Source: Benincasa hispida
Lineage: Eukaryota; Streptophyta; Magnoliopsida; Cucurbitales; Cucurbitaceae
Reading direction: 5' to 3'
Length of the DNA: 64,000 nt
NCBI RefSeq assembly: GCF_009727055.1
Contig: NC_052349.1
Coordinates: 46,098,172-46,162,171 of the forward strand
Part shown: one piece after another, positions 46,137-57,750 of the stretch
How the letters are laid out: each line of letters begins with the position of its first letter
Numbering within the stretch: the stretch's first letter is position 1
Notes under the pieces: generated by a model
Database searches by the model: none
What the model was told of the DNA's origin: nothing
Seen by the model: only the letters and a program-made list of their open reading frames with translations
Made by a program: the position numbers and the translations under genes

Positions 46137-47540
46137 ATTATCATAAACATCGTATTTATATATGCAATACCTCTCTATTAATTAATTCTTTGTGAATTAA
46201 TTAATTGAATCTTATTCAAATATTACTTTTCAATTTAATTTGAATTATAGATCATATCCATAATCAATTATATATTAATCACATTAATATATGGTTTCCT
46301 AAAATTAATTTGAACAATTCAAATCATCCCTCTTAAATATTCTTTAGTGAGCTAATAAGCGGACCTGGTGGACCTGTAGATCAGAAGCTCCAACGATATG
46401 AGATTAATTGGCTAAACTCATTAACCAAGTTAATCAATATTCTTAACTGCCGGTACACTCTACTAAAGACCCATAACTGCACTCTTCTAACTACAAATAT
46501 ATTTCTGTGTCTACAGATATAGGCCGATAATAGCAAGTTAGTCCTTCACAAGTGTTCGTAGCTCCAATTGGGTTAAAATACCGTTTTACACTTGGGTTAT
46601 CTCCGACTCCTTAAGTATCATTTCTTCTCTAATGTACAGCCTATTTATGGTCCAACCAATAAACAGAAACTCCTCTCGAGCCAATGAGAGGGTAGGGCTC
46701 TTTGTTTAATTCCTGGAGACACCACTTAAGGGAACACTCATCTACTTACCCTTAAGACGAGAAGGAGTGAATTACATCTTGTATTATTATATTTCCAGCT
46801 CCCTACTCTACCTTGTCCCTAAAATGGTAGACATATTGGGTCGGCGAATTGGCCACCCTCACCCATACAAATCAAAGGACAATCTCTCGTGAATAGGAGT
46901 TCATAATATACTCAGGATTAAGACTATGTTGCCTAGGTCATCATATTGAAATAGGAACCTAACTAGTTAACAGTGTTACATCTAGTGGCTACAATTTCAC
47001 GGTCCGATCTTATGCAAACTCATAGAATACTCTCACTCGCATGTCAACTATACAAACGCATTAGATCATTGTTTTGGCATCAAATACAAAGTAGGTAGTA
47101 TCCATAGTATTACTAAGATAAGATACCTAGCCTTATCCCTGTACTATAGACCCTTCAAGCTGTATCTTGAACATTGATCCATGTATATCTCCACATATAG
47201 ATCAAAACTCATAACGTAGCCTTGGATGTTAGTTCTTTGGATTTAGGGTTATTAAGACAAAAATAGACAAACAACGCAAATGATAACATTTATTGAATTA
47301 ATATCTATAACTCTTTAGTAATAACGGTCAATTAATAACATATATTATCTATGAGTTTTAGGGCATAAAACCCAACAACAAGTACAATGATAAGGTAATT
47401 TGGTGCTAAAAATAGCCAACATACTTTAAACCATTTCCAACGAATGGTACACTGAAGTTTTCAAAATTGGTTTAGGCATCTTCCAAAAAAAAATTTTGAC
47501 ATTGAAACATTGCCCTTAAACATGCGTGGAAGCATATACT

Positions 47541-49468
47541 TGTTAGGTTTTATGCCCTAAAACTCGTAGATAGTAAATGTTATTAATTGACCGTCATCAA
47601 TAAAGAGTTATAGATGTTTAATCAATAAATGTTAATGTTTGTATTGTTGTATAATTTTCCTTAATAGTCCAAATTCAATATACTAACATCCAAGGCTCTC
47701 TTATACGTCTTGAACCATATGTGGAGACATACGGGGATCAATGTTCAAGATTTAGCCTGAAGGGTCTATATTATAGGGATAAAACTAGGTGCCTTATCCT
47801 AGTAACACTTTGTATTCGATACAAATATAATGATCCAATGCGTTCGTGTAGGTGACACGTGAGTGGGAGTATCTTATGCAAAGAGTTTGCATAAGACTGA
47901 ATATAGAAATAGTAACCACTAGATGTAACACTGTTGACTAGTTTGGTTCCTATTTCAATAGGATGACCTAGGCAACTTAGTCTCAATCCTGAGTATGGTA
48001 TGGACTCCTCTTCACGAGAGACTGTCCTTTGATTTTCATAAGTGAGGGAGGCCAGATCACCGACACAATAAGCCTACCATTTTGGGGACGAGATCAAGTG
48101 AGAAGCTGGGAACATAATTACACAAGATGGAATTCACTCCTTCCCTTCTTAAGGGTAAGTAGATGAGTGTTACCTTAAGTGATGTCTCCGGGACTTGAAC
48201 AAAGGGTCCTACCCTCTCATTGGCTCGAGAGGGGTTTTTATTTATTGGGTGGATCATAAATAGGTTGTTCATTAGAGAAACACTGGTATTTAAGGAGCCA
48301 GAGGTAACCCAAGGGTAAAATGATAATTTGATCTAATTGGAGTTACAAACACTCGTGAAGGATTAACTCATTGTATTGGTCTATATCCGTGGACACAGAA
48401 ATATATATGTAGTAAGAAGTGTGCAGTTATGGTTTTTTAGTAGAGTGTACTCACAGTTAACGAATATTAATTATCTTGGTTAAAGAATTTGACCAATTAA
48501 TCTCATATCGTTAAAGCTTTTGATCTACAAGTCCACCAGGTTCCATCGTTAGATTATTAGAGATACTTAAAAGGGATAATTTGAATTGTTCAAATTAAGT
48601 TGAGGAAACTATATATTAATGTGATTAATATATAATTAATTATGATCTATAATTAAATTGGAAAGTAATAATCGAATAAGATTAAAATTAATTAGATTCA
48701 TAAAGAATTAATTAATAGAGAGGTATTGCACATATACATGTGATGTATATGATAATTAAACATATACATTAAATTGGGATTAATGTATAAAAATTTCTTT
48801 AATTATTGTATAAATTAAAATTAAATAAGTTTTATTCAACTATGCAGATTAAATAAGTGTTATTTAATTAGTTACAGAAAAAGAAAATATATATTTACAG
48901 AAAAGGAAAATATATACTTACAGAAAAGAAAAATATATATTAGGAAAAGGAAAATATATGAGGAAAGATCCTTGATTCTTCCCTATATAAATACCTCCCC
49001 ATGGTCCTTTGCAAATACACATTCCTACATAACTTTGGTTGTAGACAAACTCTGACAATACACAATTCTTTAATGTTATTGTGCAAAATTTTCTCTAAGC
49101 CATAAATCCTCTCAATTCTCGAAAAATCTTATTCTCCTCTCCCTCTCCAAATATTTGGATACCACCTATCCCTCTATTGGAATCCTAGAGAATAAAGTGG
49201 TTTCTCTTGTGGTAATGTTCGAGATTGCTCAAGGAGTTGTTTGTGATCGAGACCGTTTGGAGATTCGTTCGTTGGAACCTTGGTGAGGCTTATTCGTGGT
49301 GCTAGGGATTCTACAAAGATAAGGACCGTTCTAACCCTTTTATCTAAAAGCATGCTAATTTACGTGTTTATTTATTCTGTTTAGTATAACGATTTTGTTT
49401 AATGAAAAATCGAATAATTGGATGCAAGTCGATCTCATGGAATTCCGCTGCGGGATCCAATCCCTTCA
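47541..49468 (+). mobile_element. solo LTR, family L1, TSD ATACT
   Basis: It starts TGTTAGGTTTTATGCCCTAAAACTCG, ends GGATCCAATCCCTTCA, and has exact ATACT flanks (47536-47540 and 49469-49473). Length 1928 bp. It is inserted in the Harbinger transposase N-terminal region. A repeated AGAAAARGAAAATATATA word occurs near 48885-48960, and CCTATATAAATACC (48983) is the likely promoter box. Confidence 0.93.
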
Positions 49469-49630
49469 ATACTGACAATTCTTCTAAATCTCTTAAAGGC
49501 AAAACTAATAACCCTATTTTTTTACACGGTATGCTAAAATATGTAATTAAGAATGTGACAACTACTTCTACACTTACATTTTTTGTACCTTTTAGTTGTC
49601 CATTAACCTTAAGAATTGTACATTGACTTA

Positions 49631-50442
49631 TTGAATGTTGGTTTGTCTATTCTTATGTAATTGAATTATTGAATTTTTGTCTGTCCATTCTTATCTAATT
49701 GACACAACTCACATCGTTTATCCTAAAACAAAGATTGAAAGTGACACATTTGGAACATTACTCGAGTGAAAATGGGGTCATATTATGTCCTTATAAATAG
49801 AACATTCGAATGGGCGCAAATGACAACACATATTGTAAGCACGAATGATAAGAACCAATATGTTTACTATTATCAATATTTTCTTCTTTCTCGAACTATA
49901 AAGTCATGTAATATCTATATAGAAGACACAGTAACTCAACCATTGCCAATGTACATAATCATCCCAAACAAGAAATGATAAACATGGAAGAGAAAAGAAA
50001 TACATATCCAGAATTGGAGGAAATGGGAAATAAGGAAATCTAGTTCATAGACATAGGCTCTCGTTATCAAACAAATTTTGATTCTCACTACTTTATGCAG
50101 GCTCTCGTTACATTATAAGGGTATATTTTGGCTCTCATCATTTTCTAGGCTCTCATAACATTATGAATTTCTTTAACATCCGAGCTCGCATTATCATGCG
50201 GCCTTTATGTATTTTTAGGTGCTCTCATACCTAAAATTGTCTTCCTTCATATTTTATGCTCTTGTTATGTTGTGGGACTTTGTTGTCCTACCAATTCTCG
50301 TTCTCATTTAGGCTCTTTTCTTTTCTAAACTCTTACGTTTTACTCCTTACCTCCTACCTTTGGTCGATGTCTACTGATTCAACCTACGAAATGGAAGGGA
50401 AAACTAGTTGTGCAATTTGGCCACACTATTACAATATGAAAC
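49631..50442. other. upstream flank of the Harbinger transposase
   Basis: Includes a two-copy about 37-bp repeat (TTATTGAATGTTGGTTTGTC.. and TTATTGAATTTTTGTCTGTC.., 49629-49703) and a region with recurring GGCTCTCGTTA / GGCTCTCATMA words (50058-50225). Small frames at 49766-49978 and 50256-50582 lack motifs. The right end of the Harbinger element probably lies here but was not located. Confidence 0.4.
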
Positions 50443-51074
50443 TAGAGATATCCAGGGTGGGGCGGGGCTGGGAATGGCTTCCCCACTCCCTGTTCCCCGT
50501 CCTCACTCCCCATTTCATTTCCCATCCCTGTCAAATTTTCCACGGGGATAGGGTTCTCTGTGGAGAATTTTTCCCTATTTGATTTTTTTTTAAAAAAAAA
50601 TCAATTAACATAAATCACTATTATGGAAAATTTTTAATTAAATGGTTAATTTTTATATGATTAGCTCCACCTGAACACTTAGAATTTAAAGAGAACTTAC
50701 TCAAATTTTTCAAGTTGAAGGAAATAATTATCTATCAAATTATTCAAATACATAATCTAAATTTATTAGAATTCAAACATATCATTTTTTTACACTAATT
50801 AAAATATTCATTAGTTTGACCATTAAACAATAAATCTTGAAAGTCAAATATAATATTTATATAATAAAATTATAACATAAAATTAAATTATTATAACAAA
50901 TATAAGAAAAAAAGCATAACGGGACAGGAACAAGGAACAGGATGGGGAATGCATTCCCCATCCCCGCCCTCATTTAGCTTTTGAGAAAATTTTCCCCCAC
51001 TCCCTCCTCCATTTCCCTGCCTAAATGGAGAAATGCCACTGTCCTCGTCCTCGTGGGAAAAGTGGGCATCTCTA
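50443..51074. mobile_element. hAT-type MITE, GC-rich ends, near-perfect 8-bp TSD
   Basis: Tips TAGAGATATCCA (50443) and TGGGCATCTCTA (ending 51074). The 8-bp flanks are TATGAAAC (50435-50442) and TATGAAGC (51075-51082), 7 of 8 identical. Subterminal GGGGCGGGG / CCCCATCCCCGCCC arms enclose an AT-rich core. The Gly/Pro-rich frames at the ends are repeat translations, not genes. Confidence 0.85.
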
Positions 51075-51082
51075 TATGAAGC

Positions 51083-51685
51083 CCGTGGGATCAAAAACTC
51101 ATAGACATGAACAACAACCTAAAATCAGACCAAACCAAACTTAACATATTGCTACTTAGAGATTGAACCAAGAAAAAAAATTAAAAAAAGTTAAGAATCA
51201 ATGAGCACAAGCAACTACTACTCAAGAAAACGTGGAGATTGTTGATTGCGAAGTAGTGTGCGAACTGTAGATGGAGAAGTAGATTCCAAACTGTTGATGA
51301 TGAAGGAGAAGAAGCTCAAACCACGGTAAGGGTAAAGTACGTAAAAATTATGGGTGGGTTTCACGTAATTCACCAATGATAATTGGATTCTCACCTTAGT
51401 GATAGCAATATAATTGTGGAATTGGAGGTTATCTAAAAACATGGGCCTCACCACTTACAGAATTATGTAAACAACTTCAAACATAATCGGGTAAGACTCA
51501 CTTTCCTAAATTAAGTTTCATTGAGTGATAAACGTGTCCAACATAATTTTACAAATTTACTTGATGATGATGTAAGCTAGAGGACAAAATTCTTACATTT
51601 AAGACCATGTTTACCCTAGGAAAAACGTAATAAATCAATGATAATATGAAAAGTGGGCTCCAACTGATTAGTTTGTTGTTGGTTA
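51083..51685. other. intergenic, unassigned
   Basis: No recognisable gene. The frames at 51218-51454 and 51549-51845 (minus) carry no motif I know. Confidence 0.4.
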
Positions 51686-53671
51686 TGTCACACCCCTCCC
51701 AAATTACCCTCTTAACCTGTGGAGATGTGAAGCCAATAGATACCAATCCTCTTATGACACCTACTGCGCCTCTAATACCAGTAACCTGTTTTCTTGTTCT
51801 TGAATGACCTGATAAACAGGTGTATACACATAAAAATATAGACAACTTGTAGTTTAAACCTTATAGGCATTTAGAACTCAAATAGCATAGGTAGGTCCAT
51901 CATACAATAATATTTACAACTTATTTATAGATAAGGGTTCCTCTCGACCCAACTAGTATGTATATGACTTCAAAGTGACAAAATACATAATATAAACTTA
52001 AAGAACGTTTGAGCTATATGAGATTTTTTGATGATGTGTGGCAGACTAACAATTGTAAGCTAGGCATTGGGAACTCGATTGCGACTTGAGGAGAGAAAAT
52101 ATTTTAAAAACGTGAGCTGGAAGGCCCAATGAGTGAGTATTTAGATAAAAAAGCATATTTAAAATTAGAAGAATCTACCGCAAATCGAAAATATACTTTC
52201 AGAACTTCAGGGTTTATAAAGCATGTTTATAAATCAATAACTTTGACAACATCAATCCATCTTATAGAAATATCATGAAAACCTTGAAAGCATGGTAACC
52301 TACTTTAAATCTCAATATACATCATTTCATAACTAGTACCCTTAAATCTTGGTTGAGGTAGAGCAAGCTCAATACACTCAATGTTGATAACTCTCATATG
52401 TGTACGTAGAAATGCCCCCAAAAGGTTAAGCACTCTTATGCATGACCTAAAGCCTATGTAGGTCCCAAGGCGGGCCCCAAAGACCTATATTATTTATTTT
52501 ATTGAATTCTTTAGATATCTTCATCTCCTTGAGTATAGGGGTCCCGGATACCTTCATCTCCTTGAGTGTTGGGAGTTTTTAAGCTAGGGTACATAAAACA
52601 ATACTTGAGCACAAACTCAGTTATCATTTCATAAATAGAATATGATGAGAAATAGGTTGTCTTATAACATCATGCTTAAAATCATGCTAGGAAAATTCAT
52701 CTTGTGATATCATGCTTTACACAATATTTATAGAGATAGCATATAAAATCCATACTAAATAAATTATTTCCAACATAACTTTAATTTAAGCAACTCATTG
52801 AGAAGAAAATCATGCTTAAAACATACTTCGAAATATTGAAACATCAAGCTTTAGACATATGGCTCATATTCCACACTTGATAAAAAAAACCATTTCATTT
52901 CAAGTAAAACCATGCTTTGAAACATAAGAAAATTATTTGAAATCATTTGTCACTCACAGATACTTAGTTGGCTACTAATAGTTTGTAGGCTTTTCCAATC
53001 TCTGTTTGGCCTGTAAAATAAATTATCATCTCTTGGTTAATATTCTAGCTAAACCTTGAGCTAAATAACTTTCATATATACTTAACCCCTTATTCCCTTT
53101 TTCTTAACTTCTAGTTAATCCTCACATCCCTTTTTGAGTCAATACTTAACTATTAATAGTTTGAAAGTCCATAACACTCATATTTGGATTCAACAATAGC
53201 TTACCAATACCAAGCTCTTCAATTTAAGGCTAAAAGAAAGCCCTCGGTAGCTGGGCACATAGCCAAACGTAGGTGTGGGCGTTGGGACACGCACGCAGAG
53301 GCTTAGGTGTGTGCATAGGGCATCCAGATGGGCGACAAGGCCAACAACATGTGTGCACGTTGCATTGAGCGCTTGCAAGACCATATGTCAGATGTTGTGG
53401 TGTGCACTAGGCATTGGTACTGGACGCATGGATGGTACTGCTACTTATCCAATGTGTGCAGTTGATGCACACATGCAGACACAGATGTGTGCACGGTGTC
53501 AAAGTCCCCCCATTGATAGCCTGCCTTTAGTGTCTGGCTTTTTCAATATCTAGCCGACAGCCCTATTCTTGAGCACCTAATTCCATATTTCACTTTTCAA
53601 TACTCAAATTAACATTTCCAGCCAAATTAAATTTTAATTCTTTCCATAAACCTCTTAAACACCTTCTTATA

Positions 53672-56004
53672 TGTAATACCCAAAATTTCGTTCTTAATGT
53701 AATTTCAGTATTTTCTAGTATTAAATGGGCATTTTTGAAATTTCAGAAATTTAAGTGTAATTATTGTGATTTAATTGCTAAGAAAGGGGTGATTCATTTT
53801 AATTGTTTATTCAAAGGGAAATTGTGGAAATTGGACTTTTTATGTCACACAAATTTAATTTGAAATTAATGTCACAAATTAATTTCATTTTGGGAGGGGG
53901 TTGGTTAAATTATTTTTGAATTGAAAATTTTAAGGGGAAAAGAGATTAAAAGTTGGGAGAAAGAGAATAAAAAATAAAATAAGATAAAAAATAATAGAAT
54001 AAAATAAAATAAGATATTTTATTTTATTTTATGTATTTTTATTTCTTTATTATTATTTTCCTTTTCCTTTTTCTCTTCTTTCTTCGTCTTTTCTCCCTTT
54101 TTTTTCTTCTTCCTGTGCATGTTGAGACACCCCCGATCTCCATCTCCCTCTCGCGTCTCTCCTCGCTCTTCCTTTCCGTCGATGCCAGCCGGACCACGTT
54201 GCTGTCGATTTTTCCCTCCAGCCACCGTTGCAACTGCGCTGGCCCTCGTCCCCGTGAACCGACCCATCGCTCATCCATATCTCCTCCGCGGCGCGCAGAC
54301 CTTGCCTAGTTGGTCAGATTCGCGTCCATGTCACACCCGTCTTTCAGCAACCCAAGCCACTGTGAGATCTAGCCACGTCAGACCTATTCGACGGAGCCGT
54401 CCACATTAGCGGTGCCACTGCTGCTGCCTCCAGCCGGTCTCCTCCACCGCTCATCGCCGCGTCGCCCAACCCCTGTTGCGTGGGTCTTTGTCAGACTCTT
54501 GGAGTTGGGTAAGATCTATTTTTGTGGGTTGAGTTCTTGAATTATTTTGACACTCATCGAGTACTGAACTGAATGTTGGCTTGTTGTATGTTTTTCTTTG
54601 AAGGTCCCTAGTAGTCATCCATTGGAATGAGAATCTGCTTAAGGGAAGATTTTGGAGTTGAAATCTTAGGAGTGATTGTTGATCAAGTTTCATTGGGTAA
54701 GCTTTTGGGTATTTTAGATTGGGGTATGAGGTCTTGCAGTTATTGTTGGACTGAAATTTAATGGTTGTATTCGTATGCAAGGGCCGTTACTTAAAATCAC
54801 GATCATCATTTGATTGTCTAATTTTATTTGTGGATTTTTGGTTAAGATAAGTAATCGTACTACTGGAACTACCCTCGTGCCAGGCAATGTCATTATGATT
54901 TACTGAGGATTTGTTGATGGTTTGATGTTTATGTATGCCTTGCTAACATGAGGATATAAAAAACTAGATGCACACAGATATTTGAATGCTAGCATGATTT
55001 GAGTATATTATTATTTTTGGAGATTTTGTTGAATCTGAGGATGATGAAATGTATATGTATGTAATAGAACTACGATGACGAAATTTATATGTATATTATA
55101 GAACCATGATGATGAGATGTATATGTATGTTATAGAACCATGTTATGATACTTGTGATGTTGAGATTGTGATAGTGTCCTCACTGATTAGTTAGATACCC
55201 ACTGGAGGTTGTGTGTCCTTCGAAATTCACTAGAGGTGGGGCTTTCCTTCAGAATTCATCAGAGATTGCATGTCCTTCGGGATTCATTAGAGGTGGTGGT
55301 TTCCTTCGGGATCTGCCAGAGGTTGTGTTTCCTTCGGGATTCACTAGAGGTGGTGCTTTCCTTCGGGATTCACCAGAGGTTATATTTCCTTTGAGATTCA
55401 CTAAAGGTAGTGTCTCCTTTGAGGTTCACCAAAAGTTATGAGTCCTACGGGACTTACTAGAGGTGGTGGGTATACTTAATTACAGTAGGATGAGATTCAG
55501 TTATTCATGTATGTATGTGTCCCATGAAGACTAAAAGAGTGCTTACGTTCCACCAAAGGTAGGCATCTAGAGGACATAGATGCCTAGCCTGACCCTAGTA
55601 GTGGGGTTACTTACTGAGTATTTTATACTCACCCTTTCTCATGTTTATGTTTCAGGTAAGGGCCGGGACACACCAACAAATGACAAAAGGAATCTATGAA
55701 CGAGCCACTAGGGACCAGTTTTATGCTTGCGCTCATGATATTTAGATTTCTTTTCATGTTTTTCAACTTTCAGTTTTGATGTTTGAAACTTACTGTTAAG
55801 ATTTGTTTTCAGACTTATTTATTATCATTTATGATTTATGGGTACCCTATCATTTTTTCTAATATTTAAATTTAATGGAGGTCTTTTGAATTTACCTTAT
55901 TTATTTAGCATTTATTTCATTATAAAAGGGTGTCGTTTTAAGTTCCATGCATGCATGTGTTTAGTAACGACCTAGCTTGAGTTCTAAGGGGTCAGGTCAT
56001 TACA
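53672..56004 (+). mobile_element. gypsy-type solo LTR, TSD TTATA
   Basis: Starts TGTAATACCCAAAATTTCG and ends GGGGTCAGGTCATTACA, with terminal TGTAAT/ATTACA inverted repeats and exact TTATA flanks (53667-53671 and 56005-56009). Length 2333 bp. The interior has a TATTTTATTTTATTTTATG box, a CT-rich then strongly GC-rich leader (54060-54480), a CCTTCGGGATTCAC minisatellite, and ACTCACCCTTTCTCATGTTTATGTTTCAGGTAAGGGC near 55625. The layout is typical of Tekay/Del-type gypsy LTRs. The 73-109 codon frames at 54019-54780 come from the leader and are not treated as genes. Confidence 0.9.
55200..55472 (+). repeat. about 33-bp CCTTCGGGATTCACTAGAGGT minisatellite in the LTR
   Basis: About eight imperfect units of CCTTCGGGATTCAC(T/C)AGAGGT + TGTG/GGTG + TTT. 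Units alternate TAGAGGTGGTG and CAGAGGTTGTG, implying a 65-66 bp higher-order unit. Two overlapping frames of 61 and 76 codons arise from the repeat. Confidence 0.85.
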
Positions 56005-56870
56005 TTATAAATCCTTCTCAAGAGCTCAAAATCTTTTAAAATCTTCAGCTAGCTTCGATTTGCCCACAACTCAGACCAAGCTCGGATTTCCTTTAAATTT
56101 GAGCAGCTTTTTGGCAGAATTTCACCATGGTAGCCATCAGTATTCTTCTAAACTGATGAATCTCGGTTTTGGCTGAAGAGTTTTCTCTTTTACACTGGTT
56201 ATTTGGGCAAACCAATTCCTTTCATCTACTTCTCTAATTTATACTCTTCACTGCATGTCTTCCTTGCACCAAATTAAGATAACTCACCCAATCAAACCTT
56301 GTCTTAAGTCTAATATTTAGCCAAATAATCTAGTATCAACCACCAAATTCATTAATTAAAGTTTAATTAATTTACTAATATTTATCCAATTTAAAAGCCA
56401 AATGAGATGCATGCCTTCCTCTCGGTCACCTCAAGCTAGACAACTAACGTATGCTACAACTTTTCTCATTTTCAATGCATGACATGTCCTCAACACCTTG
56501 GCTCCTTCAACACATACCTTTTCCAACAATTGACTTGGCCAACACCTCCACGCCAAGCCTTGCCCCATGCCTACTAACGCATGGCTCTTCCTATGCATCA
56601 ACGCATAAGTTGCATTCATCACAACACTTAGCCGAAAATATTCATGTTAATTTCCTTTATGTGTAACCTTCTTCCAACGCCTAGTTTAGCCTTCTCTAGA
56701 CCTAACACTTACACAAATTCTTCTTCTAATCCTTGTCTCAATAATTTTTATACCCAATCAACAAATGTTAAATTTACTAAGTATCTTATGGCACACACAC
56801 ATCACAGTTAAATTCAATCTAGAGATATTTAAGAACTTTAAGTTTTAAGGTTTATAGGCTACCTGTGTTC

Positions 56871-57174
56871 TGTAATCAAAGCACACAATCCAACTGAGGC
56901 ACGAAGGGTGATCAATTCGATCACATTTCAAAATTACATGGGGTTCACTAGCTGATATCATTACCATTCTCGCTATTGTTACTATTAATAACATGAGAAT
57001 TATGAATCTGTCACATTTACTGTTACCATTACTGTCTGATCTTAAATGGTAGTGGTAACGGTAAGTATGACATATTCATTATTCTAATTAAACATGATCA
57101 TAAGTAATCCAATTATGCTTGTGATTGAGGCCCATTACGATTGATTCTTCAATGGAATCTCATTCTGGTTTAGG
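56871..57174. mobile_element. foldback MITE-like element
   Basis: Arms GTCACATTTACTGTTACCATTAC (57010-57032) and GGTAGTGGTAACGGTAAGTATGACA (57048-57072) are near reverse complements. Pairing extends outward through ACATGAGAATTATGAATC and ATTCATTATTCTAATTAAACATGATC. Probable extent is about 56940-57150. Confidence 0.6.
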
Positions 57175-57340
57175 GTTGGCAACAGGGTCGAGCTAGGGTG
57201 AGGAAGGATTCCTTATCCACGTCTCCACATGGGCTATTTACACCCATCCTCACCCCCATCCCCACGAGCTAAAGGTAGGGATGGGGAGGGGGATTCCCCA
57301 TAAGGGGAAATGAGTCCTCGCGAGGAGCCATCCCTGATTC
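57175..57340. mobile_element. GC-rich hAT-MITE fragment
   Basis: GGGTTGGCAACAGGGTCGAGC, CCATCCTCACCCCCATCCCCACG and GGGATGGGGAGGGGGATTCCCC are the GC-rich arms of the same class as 50443-51074. The frame on minus (57234-57560) runs across it and is not a gene. The boundary on the right is not resolved. Confidence 0.5.
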
Positions 57341-57750
57341 CCCCTTCCTCTGTTCTTTCAATGACTTCAATACCTCCATTTCTCCCCCTATAATCCCCCT
57401 TTCTCTCTTTGCAAACTTTATGCAAAACAAAACATGAATAGTTTTGAGTTTGACAAATAATAATAATAATAATAATAGTTGGATCGTATGTATAGGTGCA
57501 GAAATTAGCTCTCACAAGTTTAGAACAAATGAAGTGAATCTGATTACACCAACTTTTCATTATAGATTGGAAAATGTGGCCTAAAAAAGTTTAAATTGGG
57601 CAAAAACCTTTTTTTTTTTGTACAATTGACCATTTCTCAGCCCCTTAAATGATTAATGACATTCCTTCACAATAAAATAAAATCTAACCTTATGCTTATG
57701 TCAAAGTGCACTACCGTGTTTTATACAGTATTACTTAGGGATGACCATGT
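57341..57750. other. intergenic
   Basis: Contains (TAA)n/(AAT)n at 57456-57476 and a T9 run near 57609. No gene. Confidence 0.5.

Larger units (their letters stand above)
45356..47377 (-). mobile_element. solo LTR, family L1, TSD ACAAG
   Basis: On minus it starts TGTTGGGTTTTATGCCC (47377) and ends AATCCCCTCA (45356). Exact flanking ACAAG at 45351-45355 and 47378-47382. It lies inside the intron of the Harbinger transposase. Length 2022 bp, longer than its relatives because of a 36-bp minisatellite and a TA run. Confidence 0.92.
40345..49630 (-). pseudogene. PIF/Harbinger DDE transposase, split by four solo LTRs
   Basis: Order on minus: N-terminal region near 49630-49469 (KGTKNVSVEVVVTFL; KNRVISF), a segment at 47540-47378 (FWKMPKPILKTS, then RWKWFK and an intron donor), DDE core at 45350-44903 (after TTCTTTAG acceptor: ATLDGTHIKV, KGKYRTRKNEIA, FRDALNRSNGLKIP, FLTQYRGQQYHPNDWRND), and the C-terminal region 40727-40345 (TPKEFFHMKCLAVRNVIESS, FYDIMKQRRIISVY, EMSSDPLDDSVNEDT). 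The first Asp of the DDE triad is in LDGTH. Solo LTRs at 47541-49468, 45356-47377 (inside the transposase intron) and 40728-44902 (between codons for NDH and TTPKEFF), plus one nested in the last, break it. There are also several nonsense codons and frameshifts. This enzyme normally catalyses cut-and-paste transposition with a TTA/TAA-type target; this copy is dead. Confidence 0.82.
51690..56870 (-). mobile_element. gypsy-type (Tekay/Del-like) LTR region interrupted by a solo LTR
   Basis: Read on minus, this has the layout of large chromoviral LTRs. A TACTCACTCATTGGGC segment (52140-52125) is followed by GAGCTCACG-type leader sequence, and the probable LTR end GGGAGGGGTGTGACA is at about 51690. 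A degenerate repeat GAYAYCTTCATCTCCTTGAGTRT (about 52512-52580) is the counterpart of the CCTTCGGGATTCAC repeat in the plus-strand LTR. The sequence continues on the far side of the 53672-56004 insertion to at least 56700. The left end is uncertain and no target duplication was found. Frames at 53190-53553 and 56431-56666 are not convincing genes. Confidence 0.45.

Noticed and set aside
54019..54780. Cluster of overlapping 73-109 codon frames in GC-rich sequence, some Arg/Pro-rich
   Set aside because: They lie wholly inside the TSD-flanked gypsy solo LTR (53672-56004), in its CT-rich/GC-rich leader; frames occur on both strands with no motif.
55209..55441. Two overlapping frames of 61 and 76 codons with internal repeats
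   Set aside because: Frames of the CCTTCGGGATTC minisatellite in an LTR; no start context or motif.
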